From positions 26,638,243-26,702,242 of the forward strand of contig CM055872.1 of the NCBI GenBank assembly GCA_029582165.1: a stretch of DNA of 64,000 nucleotides, written 5' to 3'. The translations under genes were made by a program, and so were the position numbers. Position 1 is the first letter of the stretch. Each line of letters begins with the position of its first letter. The notes beneath the pieces are model-generated. The model saw nothing but the letters and a program-made list of their open reading frames with translations. It was not told the origin of the DNA and did not search any database. Shown one piece after another: positions 1-11,984 of this stretch. This DNA comes from Portulaca oleracea (lineage: Eukaryota > Streptophyta > Magnoliopsida > Caryophyllales > Portulacaceae).

Positions 1-772
1 TATTTTGAATAATTAAACGAATTTATAAATCATTTTAAAGAGTCGCCAGCCGATTTAAGGAAACCGACAAACCATAAAATGAAAAAGAAAGACTCCGGTC
101 TACAAAACCCGATTTCTAGATTCGGTGGTAAGGTTACGAATTCGAGAGTTATAAGAACTCTCGAATCCGCCTGTTATAATACAAACTCTACTAAAATCAA
201 CATTGATTGTTGGTGAAATGAAGGTGGAATGGAGGGGGTATTTATAAGTGATGGAGTATGAGTTTTGGAGGGAAATGGTGGGGGACATACCCCAAAAATC
301 ATGCTATCAGAGACCAAGGCCTAGGCGGGTTTTGGGGTGGTCAAGGGAAGTCAAATCACATGGGAAAAAATCAGGGGATTGCATGCATGCAGAAATTTTT
401 GGCGCCAGAATCATCAAAGCCTAGGTGGGCTTTGATAATATTGTCACACGGATCGCTGACATGGCACCAAACGACATCGCATGCTACCTCGCTTAAACCC
501 TAGGCGGGGTTTGATTTTTTTGGGCCGGATCAAACCCTAGGCGGGTTTTATTTGCTCTGGGTCAAGGCGCGCGACTGGCCCGCTTCTTGGGTGGGTTGGT
601 GAATAAAATTAAAACCCCTGTGGGTTTTAATAATTATTCCCGGCTTGATTTATTTTCAAATGGGCTTGGTTTATTGATCTTTTGGGCCCTTTGACCCGTT
701 TCACTTGGCCCATCCGTCTGGTATACATTTTTTGATGAGTCGGGTTTATACCGGTACAAATTTCGGTGTCTA
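1..772 (-). repeat. LTR remnant, minus orientation
   Basis: No coding sequence was found here. On the minus strand there is a TATAAATA box (246-239). About 60 bp upstream of it (300-560) lie repeats with complementary arms such as AAACCC-taggc-GGGTTT. The right edge reads into a gypsy LTR at about 773. The layout looks like an LTR promoter, but neither terminus is defined, so the family is unknown. Confidence 0.4.
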
Positions 773-1452
773 GACTACTTGACCAGCCACAAAGAAGGTT
801 ATAATAAGCTTAGTGGAAGCATGACTAATGATCGGGAAGCAGCTGCTGGCATTTGCAGAATCCAGCCAGCAACTTTTGATTTTAGTTTGCTGTTTTCTTA
901 ATACAATCAAATGTAATTATGTAATGTTCTAGTTTTAAATAGCTTTCTTATGTATCTTAAGTTAGCTTATAAATAGATTAGAGGTTTCCTAATACTTAGG
1001 AAAGCCTTAATCATTCGGTCACAGCCAGCTACTTGGTGAAACTAGCAATATAAGCAAAGCTCCTCTGTAATTGAGATCAATTGTGAGTGAATGCATGAGA
1101 AACCAGTCGAGCTTGCTCCTGTGTGTTTGTGAGTGTCTCTAAAAACTCTCCATTGTTTCTACTTGTCTGTAACTAAGCTTTGGCAAGCTTAGAAGGTGTT
1201 GAGTAGAGCTTGGTTTGTGTTCTGGTGGTGTGTATCCAGTGCATGAGCTGAATCTTGCCCTTGTGTTTCCTACTGTGGTGTGGTCTGTATCAGTTGGTTG
1301 CACAGGTTTTCTATCTTCTTTCATTTGTTTTTCGTTCCTTGATGCTATTTCATCCCTAGGAAGAGCTTAGGTTGAACAAGAACAGGAAAGTAAAGTCCTT
1401 GGTGTTGTCCAGGTCAGTGCACTTTGATCTCCTTTGGTCTGCACATACATCA
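773..1452 (+). repeat. 5' LTR of gypsy element, left-truncated
   Basis: It matches the complete 3' LTR (13403-14477) from the shared CTACTT/CAGCCACAAAGAAG stretch to the terminal CATACATCA. The first ~390 bp of the LTR are missing. It ends in CA four bases before an initiator-methionine primer site, so it is the 5' LTR. Confidence 0.85.
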
Positions 1453-1456
1453 ACTT

Positions 1457-1468
1457 TGGTATCAGAGC
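1457..1468 (+). other. Primer-binding site, tRNA-iMet type
   Basis: TGGTATCAGAGC is the classic plant retrotransposon primer site, complementary to the 3' end of initiator tRNA-Met. It lies just after the LTR end. Confidence 0.9.
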
Positions 1469-1503
1469 TATGTGACTTTCTTGGTGAGCTTCTTGTTGGT
1501 CAC

Positions 1504-2589
1504 ATGATGTCTGCTAGTAGGACTGCCGAGGAGGTGGCTGAACAAGCTCTTTGGGAGAAGGCTGAGTTGGAAAAACATGTTCAGTATTTGACAGATTAGT
1601 TGAAGAATTATTTATATTTGAAGAAGCAAAGTTTTAAGGAAGACTCTGAATATGAAGAAGAAGGGAGTACTTATTCCAGTAATCCTTTTGGTGAAGAAGA
1701 GGGTCCTAGTGGAAGTAAGAAAGTCAGGCCTAGACAGAGGAAGGCTGGAATGGATGACAAATTAGATTTCAAGGTGGAAATTCCTTAATTTGAAGGTCAG
1801 TTGGACATTGAGGTGTTCTTGGACAGGCTGCAGATTGGGGAAAGGGTTTTTGATCTAAAGGAGGTTTCTGAAGAGAAGATGGTCAAGCTTATTACTCTGA
1901 AATTGAAGAAACATGCTTCAATCTGGTGGTCTAATCTGCAGAAAAGAAGAGTAGAGATGGGAAAAGAGAAAGTTAAGACTTGGGAACAGATGAGGGAAAA
2001 GCTAAAGTCTAAGTTCTTGCCTGTGAACTATCTTAAGGAGAACTATGGCAAATTGCAACATATGGTGCAAGGTAGTAGGTCTGTGGAGGAATATACAAAG
2101 GGGTTTGAGCATCTTTTGTGGAGGTGTGATCTCAAGGAAAATGAAACTCAGGTGTTAGTGAGATTTCTAGCAGGATTGAATGAAGGCATTAGGAATGTGG
2201 TGGAACTGCATCCTTACACTACTTTGGATGAGCTTAGTTCTCTGGCTCACAAGGTAGAGTTGCAAAGGAGGTCCAGAGGAAAGGCGTTTGCTGTAAAACC
2301 ACCTGACAAACCTCAACCTAAGTCCTTTACCTATCCCAGAACCTACCCCACAACCCAAAGCACCCCCTTTACCCCAAGATATCCGACAAAACAATCCACT
2401 CCCCCACAAAAACAACCCCCAGCTCCTCAAAGAACCTCAAATCCCATATCTACTGATAACAGGAGATCTTTCAAATGTCAAGGACTAGGGCACATAGCTT
2501 CAGAATATCCTAATAAGAGAGTGGTGACCTTGGCTGATTATCAAGCTTCATGGTTTGCTGAAAATGAGCTTCATGGTTTCTTGTCCTGA
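1504..2589 (+). pseudogene. gag: Ty3/gypsy gag, first copy, broken
   Basis: This is a retrotransposon capsid protein, read from the ATG at 1504 (MMSASRTAEEV). In-frame stops at 1599 and 1788 break it. The gag core is clear (motifs ASIWWSNLQ, SVEEYTKGFEHLLWRCDLK). A proline/threonine linker follows, then a CCHC-type knuckle in which the first Cys is Ser and the last is Tyr (SEYP), so zinc binding is probably lost. The sequence then jumps straight into the 3' end of the element, with the whole polymerase region deleted. It is very similar to the second copy at 3586-4640 and to the gag of the 23702-31321 element. Not functional. Confidence 0.85.
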
Positions 2590-2701
2590 GGTCCTTAGCA
2601 GGTACTTCACTCAATGGGATCTAGCTGGGAAATCAGGAGGGATTAAGTCCTTCCTTCAGCAAGCATAAAAGAGTTATAGCAGAAAGGTCCTAGGGGAGTT
2701 T
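2590..2701 (+). other. 3'-terminal remnant and polypurine tract of gypsy copy 1
   Basis: This matches 13288-13402, the end of the integrase ORF and the region before the 3' LTR, and ends in the purine-rich AAAGGTCCTAGGGGAGTT. It shows that copy 1 lost everything between gag and the last ~100 bp. Confidence 0.75.
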
Positions 2702-3585
2702 TGAGGTATTAATTGGAAGCTACATGTTTACCCCAAGTGCCTGTGCAAAGGGCAACCTTGGCCTTAGAACCTAAGTCCAATTGGTGCAATTGGACCTTGG
2801 TAGAACCCTAACTTGTGAAATCAGGGTTCATGTCTAATTCAAGGTCTATTACAAGCTGCAACAGATCCATGCAATGGCATTTGGTGGTTACCCTGTGATC
2901 CTATGGTCATCCACTGCTATTGTTCGAGGAGTGCAGGTGATTGATGTCCTTGGGCATTTTCTACAGCATGTTTTGGTCCATGAAGTGCATGCAACATCAA
3001 GGAGCTGGAACAGTGTTGGCGTTTTTAGCAGTAATGAGGTCATTTGGTCATTTTTCCTTTAATAATTGAATGTCCTTAATTGCTAATACTATCAGCTACT
3101 TCAGCAGCCACAAAGAAGATTATAATAAGCTTAGTGGAAGTGTGACTAATGCTCGGGAAGCAGCTGCAGGCATTTCCAGAATCCAGCCAGCAACTTTTGA
3201 TTTTATTTTGCTGTTTCCTTAATAAAATTAGATGTAATTATGTAATGTATTTGTTTTAAATAGCTTTCTTATGTATCTTAAGTTAGCTTATACATAGATT
3301 AGAGGTTTCCTAATACTTAGGAAAGCCTTAATCATTCGGTCGTAGCCAGCTACTAGCTGAAAGTAGCAATATAAGCAACGTTCCTGTGTAATTGAGTTCA
3401 ATTATGAGTGAATGCATGAGAAACCAGTCGAGCTTGCTCCTGTGTGTTTGTGAGTGTCTCTAAAAACTCTCTATTGTTTCTACATGTCTGTAACTAAGCT
3501 TTGGCAAGCTTAGAAGGTGTTGATTAGAGCTTGGTTTGTGTTCTGGTGGTGTCGATTGTATCCAGTGCATGAGCTGAGTCTTGCC
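2702..3585 (+). repeat. Middle LTR of gypsy element, right-truncated
   Basis: It follows the polypurine tract and matches 13403 onward. It is the 3' LTR of copy 1 and the 5' LTR of copy 2. At about 3581-3585 it stops inside the LTR and fuses to gag. TGCC is present at both parental positions, which suggests a microhomology deletion that removed the LTR end, the primer site and the gag start. Confidence 0.85.
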
Positions 3586-4640
3586 GAGGAGGTGGCTGAA
3601 CAAGCTCTTAGGGAGAAGGCTGAGTTGGAAAAACATGTTCAATATTTGACAGATCAGTTAAAGAATTATTTATATTTGAATAAGCAATGTTTTAAGGAAG
3701 ACTCTAAATATGAAGAAGAAGGGAGTACTTATTCCAATAATCCTTTTGTTGAAGAAGAGGGTCCTAGTGGAAGTAAGAAAGTCGGGCCTAGACAGAGGAA
3801 GGCTGGAATGGATGACAAATTAGATTTCAAGGTGGAAATTCCTGAATTTGAAGGTCAGTTGGACATTGAGGTGCTCTTGGACTGGCTGCAGACTGTGGAA
3901 AGGGTTTTTGATCTGAAGGAGGTTTCTGAAGAGAAGAAGGTCAAGCTTATTGCTCTGAAATTGATGAAACATGCTTCAATCTGGTGGTCTAATCTGTAGA
4001 AAAGAAGAGTAGAGAGGGGAAAAGAGAAAGTTAAGACTTGGGAAGAGATGAGGGAAAAGCTGAAGTCTAAGTTCTTGCCTGTGAATTATCTTAAGGAGAA
4101 TAATGGCAAATTGCAACATCTGGTGCAAGGTAGTAGGTCTGTGGAGGAATATACAAAGGAGTTTGAGCGTCTTTTGTGGAGGTGTGATCTCAAGGAAAAT
4201 GAAACTCAGTTGTTCGTGAGATTTCTGGTAGGATTGAATGAAGGCATTAGGAATGTGGTGGAGCTGCATCCTTACACTACTTTGGATGAGCTTAGTTCTC
4301 TGGCTCACAAAATAGAGTTGTAAAGGAGGTCAAGAGGAAAGGAGTTTGCAGTAAAACCACCTTACAAACCTCAACTTAAGTCCTTTACCTATCCCAGAAC
4401 CTACCCCACAGCCCAAAGGACCCCCTTTACCCCAAGATGTCCAACAAAACAACCCACTCCCCCACAAAAACAACCCCCAGCTCCTCAAAGAACCTCAAAC
4501 CCCATTGCTACTGATAAGAGGAAATGATTCAAATGTCAAGGACTAGGGCACATAGCTTTAGAATGTCCTAATAAGAGAGTGGTGACCTTGGCTGATTATC
4601 AAGCTTCATGGTTTACTGAACCTGAAGTTGAGGAGGAAGA
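3586..4640 (+). pseudogene. gag: Ty3/gypsy gag, second copy, broken
   Basis: The sequence begins at AEEVAEQALREKAELEKHV, without the native start. It keeps the acidic linker, the KVEIPEFEGQLDIEVLLDWLQ segment and the capsid core (SVEEYTKEFERLLWRCDLK). In-frame stops occur at 3997-3999, 4321-4323 and in the knuckle region near 4525. The linker to protease (LADYQASWFTEPEVEEEEE) is intact. It is the gag of the longer internal region, upstream of protease and reverse transcriptase. Confidence 0.85.
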
Positions 4641-5160
4641 GGAAGTACATCTACTGAGAGAGTTTCTTGATCTTGTGTATGATGAGGTAGAGGAAGGTCC
4701 TGATGAAGGAGAGTTGTTAGTGATAAGGAGAGCTCTTAGTAGTACTTCTGTAGAGACAGGACAGGAACAAAGAGAAGTCTTGTTTCATACAAGATGCATT
4801 GTGAAGGGGAAAGTCTGCTTAATCATTGTAGATGGTGGCAGCTGTACAAATGCAGCTTCACAGGAAATGGTGGAGAAGTTACAGCTGGAGACTTCATCAC
4901 ATCTAGTCTCCTATTCTATTTAGTGGCTGAAATCTAGCAGTGGCATTCCTATCACAGAAAGGTGTTGCGTGAGTTTTTCAATAGGCAAATCATATCATGA
5001 TTCTGTTTGGTGTGATGTCTTGCCTATGGATGCATGTCATTTGTTGTTGGGAAGGCCTTGGATGTTTGACAGGTTTGTACAACATGATGAAAGGGCTAAT
5101 ACTTATACCTTGGTGGTGAACCACAAGAAAATAACCTTAACCCCACTCAAACACACCCAG
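4641..5160 (+). pseudogene. Retropepsin-like aspartic protease of gypsy pol, broken
   Basis: This is the retroviral-type aspartic protease that would cleave the polyprotein. The catalytic loop VDGGSCTNAAS has its Asp codon at 4831; DGG replaces the usual D[ST]G. The second half ([28 protein letters not shown]) follows a stop at 4921-4923. The same loop and PMD.CH.LLGRPW pattern recur in the gag-protease elements at 23702-31321 and 45013-53249. Confidence 0.8.
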
Positions 5161-6114
5161 CCCACAAAGAACCTTTACCTTGAGCCTACCCTTGATCTTT
5201 TACTAGCTGCTGAGCATCATGAGTTCAGTGCTTGTAAGGGTCTCATCCTATTATCCCCTGATGAACCACAAACCCCACAAAATAACCATCCCCTACTTGT
5301 CCCACTCCTGGAGGAGTATGCATTTCTATTTCCAGATGAGATGCCCCCAAGATTGCCCCCTAAAAGAGATATCCAGCACATGATTGATCTAGTTCCAGGA
5401 TCAGTCTTGCCAAACAAACCTGCTTATAGGATGGCCCCAACAGAAACTGCAGAAATTCAAAGGCAAGTAGATGATCTTCTTAGCAAGGGAATGATCAAGG
5501 AGAGCCTAAGTCCATGTGCAGTACCATCTCTATTGGTTCCTAAGAAAGATGGTAGCCAAAGGATGTGTATAGACTATAAAGCTATAAATAAAATCACAAT
5601 CAAGTATAGGTTTCCAATACCTAGACTTGAAGATCTTCTTGATGAACTCCATGGATCTCAAGTGTTTTCCCAGATAGATTTGAGAAGTGGCTATTATCAA
5701 ATCAGGATTTATGAAGGTGATGAATGGAAGACAACATTTAAAACAAAGGGAGGTCTGTTCGAATGGCGTGTAATGCCCTTTAGTCTTACAAATGCTCCTT
5801 CTACATTCATGAGGCTTATGAACCAGGTACTGAAGCCTTTGACTGGAAGTTGTGTAGTTGTCTATTTTGATGATATTTTGGTTTATAGCAAGACAGAGGC
5901 AGAGCATCAACAACATTTGAAGCAAGTGATGGATATTCTGTCTAAGGAGAAGCTTTATGGGAATTTGAAGAAGTGCCAGTTCTTTACAGACCAAGTTATT
6001 TTTCATGGCTATATAGTATCCGCTGAAGGTATTCAATTTGATCAGGAGAAGATCAAGGCCATTCAAGAGTGGCCTGCCCCCTGTTCTATTCAGCAAGAAG
6101 TTTTCATGGGTTAG
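5161..6114 (+). pseudogene. Gypsy reverse transcriptase
   Basis: This is the RNA-dependent DNA polymerase that copies the element transcript. It is open from 4969 to 6114 (381 codons including the protease tail). Motifs in order: [59 protein letters not shown] in part, [15 protein letters not shown] with a catalytic Asp, then YFDDILVYS with the catalytic pair at codons 301-302 (5863-5874). The frame is lost near 6100 where the RNase H connection starts. It is the only polymerase of this type in the window. Confidence 0.9.
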
Positions 6115-6752
6115 CTTCATTCTATAGAAGATTTGTGAGAAATTTCAGCACTATTATGGCACCCATGACTGAAGTTGTCAAAGGAAAGTCTTTTCATTGG
6201 GCTCCAGCAGCACAGAGGTCCTTTGAACAGATCAAAGAGAAGCTTACAACAACACCAGTTCTTGCTTTGCCTAGCTTTTCTAAGATCTTTGAAGTTGAGT
6301 GTGATGCCTCAGGAGTTGGCATAGGAGTTGTCTTATCTCAAGAAGGCAGGCCTATAGCTTACTTCAGTGAAAAACTGAATGAAGCAAAAAAGAAGTACAA
6401 CACTTATGACAAGGAATTTTCTGCAATAATCAGAGCTCTTGAGCATTGGAGGCATTTTTTGGTTGGTGGAGAGTTTATCCTACATAGTGATCATGAAGCC
6501 CTAAAATATATTCAAGGACAACACAAGCTTAATCCCAGGCATGCTAAATGGGTCGAGTTTATGCAATCTTTTCATTTCATGATCCATCATAAGTCAGGCA
6601 ATATGAATAAGGGAGCTGATGCACTTTCCAGAAGATTTTTCTTATTACACATCCTGGATTCAAGAATCCTAGGATTTGAGCAACTGAAGGTCCTTTATGC
6701 TATAGATGATGATTTCAAAGACAAGTTTCAGGCTTGTGAACAACATCCTTAG
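6115..6752 (+). pseudogene. Gypsy RNase H
   Basis: This RNase H degrades the RNA strand during reverse transcription. The frame differs from the RT frame, and its open stretch begins at 6069. Recognisable blocks are [20 protein letters not shown], the VECDASGVGIGVVLSQ acidic residue, YSTYDKEF-like YNTYDKEFSAIIRALEHWR, and SDHEALKYI. It ends with the GADALSRR motif at about 6615. The sequence stays open to 6752. Confidence 0.85.
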
Positions 6753-7640
6753 GGTCTGTATCACACAGATCATGGATTTTCATTCAAAGGCAGCAGGTTA
6801 TGTATTCCTAGAAGCAGTATAAGAGAGTTACTGATTTCTGAAGTTCATGGAGGAGGATTAGCAGGACACTTTGGCATAGAGAAGACACTGCTTATGTTGA
6901 AAGAACATTACTTTTGGCCAAAGATGGGAAGAGATGTTGAGCACTTGGTCAAGAGATGGAATATATGCCAATTATCCAACAGTCAAAGCCTACCTCAAGG
7001 ACTTTATACCCCTTTGCCAGTTCCTAAAGGTCCTTGGGAAGATGTTAGTCTTGATTTCATTGTGGGACTTCCAAGAACTCAGAGAGGTAAAGACTCTATT
7101 ATGGTTGTTGTTGATAGATTCTAAAAAATGACTCATTTTATTCCTTGCAATACTACCTTTGATGCTGTTAAAGTTGATGACTTATATTTTCAAGAGGTAG
7201 TCAAGTTACATGGCACTCCTAGGTATATGGTTTCAGATAGGGATACCAAGTTTCTTAGCCATTTCTGGGTTACATTATGGAAGAAGATGGAAACTCAACT
7301 CAAGTTTAGCACTAGCTGTCATCCCTAGACAGATGGTCAAATTGAGGTTACTAATAGAACCTTAGGTGCACTCTTGAGAAGCCTAGTAGCAAGAAACAAA
7401 GAAACTTGGGATACTTTGCTACCACAGGCAGAGTTTGCTTTCAACAGAGCCCCCAGTAAAGCTACTGGTCATTTACCTTTTCAAGTGGTTTATGGTATGA
7501 ATCCAATCACTCCTTTGGATTTGGTACCCCAGGCTACTTCAATCAAGTTTAGCTATGAAGCTGATCTAAGGGCCAAGCAAATTAAAGAATTCCATCAACA
7601 AATCCAACAGCAAATTGAGAAGCACAATGAGAAGATATAT
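6753..7640 (+). pseudogene. Gypsy integrase, N-terminal and core part, broken
   Basis: This enzyme inserts element DNA into the genome. The zinc-finger region (EVHGGGLAGHFGIEKT, WNICQ) has lost the first Cys of its CxxC to Trp. Core DDE residues are visible in [16 protein letters not shown] and DGQIEVTNRTLG. Stops occur at 6750-6752, 7122-7124 and 7326-7328. The reading continues through WDTLLPQAEFAFNRAPS to KIYHYN, where the CACTA element at 7641 interrupts it. The C-terminal part resumes at 12932. Confidence 0.85.
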
Positions 7641-7659
7641 CACTACAACATAAAGGGCC

Positions 7660-8200
7660 TATGCCAACAGTCGAAAACTGTTGCCTTAGGCCAAAGGCAA
7701 TGGTATTTTGGCCTAAGCGAACAGAGGTATGGGCCGTTGCAAATACTTTCGTTGCCTTTTCCAAAGGCAATGGTATTTTGGCCTAAGGCAACGGTTCCTG
7801 CAAGAGGGCTCAATCAATGCTTAAGGCAACAGTCCATCTAAGGCAACAGTCTAGTGTTGTTGCGTTAACAGAAAAGGCAACAATCTAGTGTTGTTGCAGT
7901 AGTAGCAAAGGCAATAGGCCAGTGTTGTTGCATTCATAGCAAAGGCAACAATCCAGTGTCATTGCATTAGTAGCAAAGGTAACAATCCAAGGCTGTTGTA
8001 ATGAAGACAACAAAGGCAACGGTCCAATAGTGTTGTATATTAAAGCGACAAAGGAAACAGTGAAGTATCGTTGAAGTATAAACCAACATAGGCAACAGTA
8101 TTAAAAGGCAATGGACTGTTGCTTTATCCCACCAAAAGCAATGGTACATTAGATGTTGTATTTCATAGCAACAATCTACTATTGTTGCATATGCTTATTC
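7660..8200. repeat. Left subterminal repeats of CACTA 1
   Basis: Units of about 45-50 bp built on AAAGGCAACARTC and TAGTGTTGTTGC recur in both orientations. In CACTA elements such subterminal motifs are transposase-binding sites. That role is inferred here. Confidence 0.75.
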
Positions 8201-8479
8201 CAGTACCTATTCAATATTTATAATTGATTACCTGTAATGATATGTAAGACGAAATAATATACATATGACAACAAACGTCCAAATGCTATTAATATCATTG
8301 CTGGATCTCATTACAAGACTCAAAATATGAAACAGGTCATCCATATAAGACACAAAAGATAGTAATTAGAAGTATCAAGTCCAAAATAGTATATCTAATA
8401 ATAAAAGTTTTCATATTTGAAGATTATCCTAATATTATAACACGATCCAATATAGATAAATAACGACCTAGACATTTCA

Positions 8480-8533
8480 TCATATTAGCTCTCCATCTTC
8501 ACCTTCATCTTCATCATCACCTTCATCTTCTTC
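8480..8533 (-). pseudogene. Acidic terminal exon inside CACTA 1
   Basis: On the minus strand a polypyrimidine stretch and CAG acceptor (AG at 8535-8534) precede 18 codons starting EEDEGDDEDEGEDGELI and ending in TGA. It looks like the last exon of a gene with an acidic tail. It could belong to the element's own former protein or to a captured gene. The family is not recognised. Confidence 0.4.
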
Positions 8534-9335
8534 CTGGGAAAAAGAAAACAAAATACTTAATATCAAAATACTTAAAATTAGTAACTAGTAAGAAGTATTA
8601 AGTGACAAAAAATAGGATGCTTTAAAGGTTTAGTCCTACTTTCACTTATGAAATGGTAATCAACAGGATGTCGGACACGAGAAAGAAATGGTAATGACAA
8701 CATCTCGCAAATACATGAGAAATCTCAAATACTACTTTAGATCAGTCCTCGCTCAGTCAACAAGCTCCACCCCAAACAGTAGTTTACAGGATAGAGCTAC
8801 CGTACGATCTAAATGAAGGTAGTAGAATAATACACGGCACCAGTTACGCTAGCAATACGATCCAAATGTAAAATTTAGTAGGATGGTGGTCTAATCTTAT
8901 CCCTTTTTTTTTTCTCAGTTAACAATAATAAATTCTTCTATAGGGCAAAAAGCAAAGGAAAATTAAGCGCTATTGGTCACCTAGAAGACTAAAATCGACT
9001 GCCCATCATTATTTAGAGAAACATAAAAAGAAAAATAACAAGAACCCAATTGAGACAGATAGGAAACAAACCTGGTTAGATCTGAATGACCCATTCATCC
9101 CCAAGCCGAACCAATTGGATTGCAAACCCACCACCCTTCTAGCCTCCCAAGAAACATGTGGCGTCCTAGCACATCTGAGGGTGGCAGAATTAGGAAGAGC
9201 GATACAAACCATGGGAACGAGGAAGAAGCTCAGAAATTCGGACACAATATTTTTCATGTACGATAGAATATCCCTAATGAATAATTGTTTTGTAAAGAAA
9301 TTAAAGCAAGAGTTAAGCTTAATTAACAAGCTTAC
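8534..9335. other. CACTA 1 interior, no recognised coding
   Basis: AT-rich, intron-like sequence lies between the acidic exon and the CASP-type exon. An open minus-strand frame covers part of it, but after the donor site at 9335-9334 its residues show no family pattern. Confidence 0.5.
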
Positions 9336-9459
9336 AGCGTCAAAAGTGACTAGGACAAGCCTAGGTGCCTTGGCAAGTGGCCTAACAATTGTGACAATGG
9401 AGAAAGGGACTGAAAGCACCAGGTATGCTGCTGTTATTGCATTGGTTATCACAAAATAC
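9336..9459 (-). pseudogene. Captured CASP/CASP-like membrane-protein exon
   Basis: This 124-bp exon encodes [20 protein letters not shown] followed by [21 protein letters not shown]. It has the signature of the Casparian strip membrane domain family (NAI..GYLVLSLPFSI..IVRP...PRL...FD). Known members are four-helix plasma-membrane proteins; some organise the Casparian strip, and this piece covers roughly one helix and loop. An AG acceptor (TTGGCAG) precedes it and a GTAAGC donor follows, so it is one exon with intron borders, captured from genomic DNA. It cannot make a functional CASP alone. The antisense frame (9115-9486, plus) is taken to be a shadow. Confidence 0.8.
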
Positions 9460-10695
9460 CTGCCAACAACGTTCACAAAATACTAGTTCATCAATATGTA
9501 TGCATGTAACTTGTGTAATTTGTAGACAACTTAGAAACTCAATCATATATCATCCCATTCCTGGGTCAATGCATATTACAACAACTACAAAGAATTTATA
9601 AAGAAAAAGTATGAAGACTCCTTCCCACATGGCTGGGGTGGCCAAAATGAATAGACTCTGTAGCATTATTGCAGTAATATAATCAAAGAATTATCGCTGG
9701 CTTAACATAAACAAAACAAATGAACAAATCAAAAAATAAATGAATCAAAAAGAAATCTGCCTAAAACATGGTAGAGGAAACGAAAAACAAAAGGGGGGAC
9801 TAATATTTTTGTATTCATCAGCTAAAAATGAATTAATTGGTAAAAGTGGAAAATAAGGATAACTTTTTATGAATCTTTCCAATTAGTAGCTAGTTGAAAC
9901 TCCAATCTTCATCATCAACACAGCCTGGTTGTTGTTTCCCATTGATGTTCAACATCTTTGTTAGCTTCAAATGGCCACTAAAACAACTAAAACCACTCCA
10001 TCTATGCAACAACTATATAGACAAATTTACACTTGTGGACAGTCAATTACTAGAAAAGGATGCCACTAATGTCTCGACACTTACAGTTTGAGAAATTGGG
10101 GATCAGCTGAGTGTCAGATTGGGTTAAATCAACTAAAATCCTAGCAGGTTGTGAAATCTGAACAAAACAAACTCACATAAATGCAATATACACAAACAGG
10201 TTGTGAAATATGCGCTGAGATCTGTATATCGTCGACCAGTTCATCAACCAAAGTGAGTGAAATCTGTGCAAATTGTCGACCCATAAAACGAGAAGAACAA
10301 ATTGATAAAGGTGACGATAGTGATGCAATTGAAAAATGACAATAGAACCTGGAAATCGGGAGGCGGAACCTGGAAATTCGTTGGACCACGACGATGGTGG
10401 ATGGAAGACGACCACACTCCAAGCAACGCCAATATCGAGGAGATGGAAGACCACGATGGATGAAACTTGATGACACTAAAACTAGAAGATTCGGGGACAG
10501 GAGGATGAAATTTAACAACAACGATTGAGGAATTGGGGAAAGAGGGAACCAAAGATTAGGGTTTTGGTTGAAAGGAGAGAGAGAAGAAGAAGGACATCGG
10601 GAGTTTGCTGGAGGGAGCTGTGAAAAGTGAAATAGCTATTAGGTTAATTTAGTGAACTAGGTTCTTTTTGGTAGCCCGCTATAATTTTTGACAGA
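9460..10695. other. CACTA 1 interior, possible promoter/5' leader on minus strand
   Basis: No domain was recognised. On the minus strand, 10600-10560 reads as CT-rich leader followed by AACCAAAACCCTAATC, typical of plant 5' UTRs. Open frames follow it to about 10141. It may be the start of a transcript running towards the CASP-type exon. Confidence 0.3.
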
Positions 10696-10775
10696 AAATT
10701 TCATCTTTCCCTCCCATTATTTTCACCAAAATCATCAAAAATTTCATCTTTCCCTCCCATTATTTTCACCAAAAT
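10696..10775. repeat. Short tandem duplication (2 copies, 43-bp spacing)
   Basis: A 37-bp stretch (CTTTCCCTCCCATTATTTTC at its centre) occurs at 10696-10732 and again at 10739-10775 without change. Confidence 0.85.
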
Positions 10776-10883
10776 TGAAACCCACTCCAGTTCATGGTAG
10801 ATGAAATTTTAGCGCATTATTTTCCCTCCTGTATTTTAGTTAATGTGCGTCAAAACTATCAGCTTCGACATCCTTTGAATATC

Positions 10884-11233
10884 AAAAAATTATTCTGAGG
10901 TACCCTAACTTTTGGTGAAATGTTTTTTTGGTACCTCAACTTTTCAAAACTCATTTTGGGGTACCCTTAATTTTAGGATTAGTAACTATTAGGTGTTTTT
11001 CCAATCATCAATTTTATTAAGTGACCAAAATACCCCTGCTCTTCCATTCCTGAAGAAACACCCTTGAAGAAGAAGAATAAGGGTATTTCGGTCACTTGAT
11101 AAAATTAATGCCCGGAAAAGCACCAAATAATTACTAACCCAAAAATTAAGGGTACCTCAAGATAAGTTTTGAAAAATTGGGGTACCGAAAAATAGTTTTC
11201 CCAAAAGTTAGGGTACCTCAGAGTAATTTTTTG
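10884..11233. mobile_element. Mutator-like fold-back MITE
   Basis: The two halves are inverted copies of each other, from AAAAAATTATTCTGAGGTAC to the complementary GTACCTCAGAGTAATTTTTT. TTTGAATATC flanks both ends (10874-10883 and 11234-11243), a 9-10-bp duplication as made by Mutator-like transposases. About 350 bp, non-coding, nested in CACTA 1. Confidence 0.85.
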
Positions 11234-11984
11234 TTTGAATATCATGTGCAACATTACCATTTTTTGACGCACAAAATCTTATATTGGACTACAAAAATAT
11301 TTTTGACCCGCTAATTTTCGAGTTTGACCTGCCGGATCATGGGTTTTTTTCATTTTAATTTATTATTAGTTATTTAACATTGGAAAAAAGGAAATTAATT
11401 ATAACTTATTATGTGCTTACCTTACTTCATCCCTTCCCCACACTTAATATTTGATGCTAAAAGGTACTGTTTCAATTAGGGCACATATAAGTGTGGGGAC
11501 AATTAAAATTAGCTATTTAAGCTATCATACTTAGTCATGTGTTGGCAAATATTTAAGCTATCTGTAGGGAAAAACAAGTTTTCTTGTAGTGTAATTATGG
11601 CTTAGTATTATTCAAAAACAAAACTCTGTAAATTAAAAAATGGAAAATAAGTGTAATAAAACTAATAATAAATATCCTAACAGTCGATCACATACATTAT
11701 CGTTATTTATTTATTTTGACTTCAACTGATGTAATAATTAATATCCTTTTTTGACAATTTCCATATAATACAATACAAATTAATGAATCACAATTTATAC
11801 ATTGTTAATCATTTAATTATTCAATTAATACTTGCTCGAAATTTGAATATTAGCATTTTAGTAATAAATAAATTTTTACATTTAATATAATACAAAAGTA
11901 ACTTGATCTAAAAGCAAATTGACTCGAAAGCATTCCGACCCAATTGTAATCGAATGTAAATACAACGTGGGATTTACTCAAAAA

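Noticed and set aside
9115..9486. 123-codon plus-strand ORF over the CASP exon
   Set aside because: The minus strand has the clear family signature and splice borders; the plus frame is its shadow.
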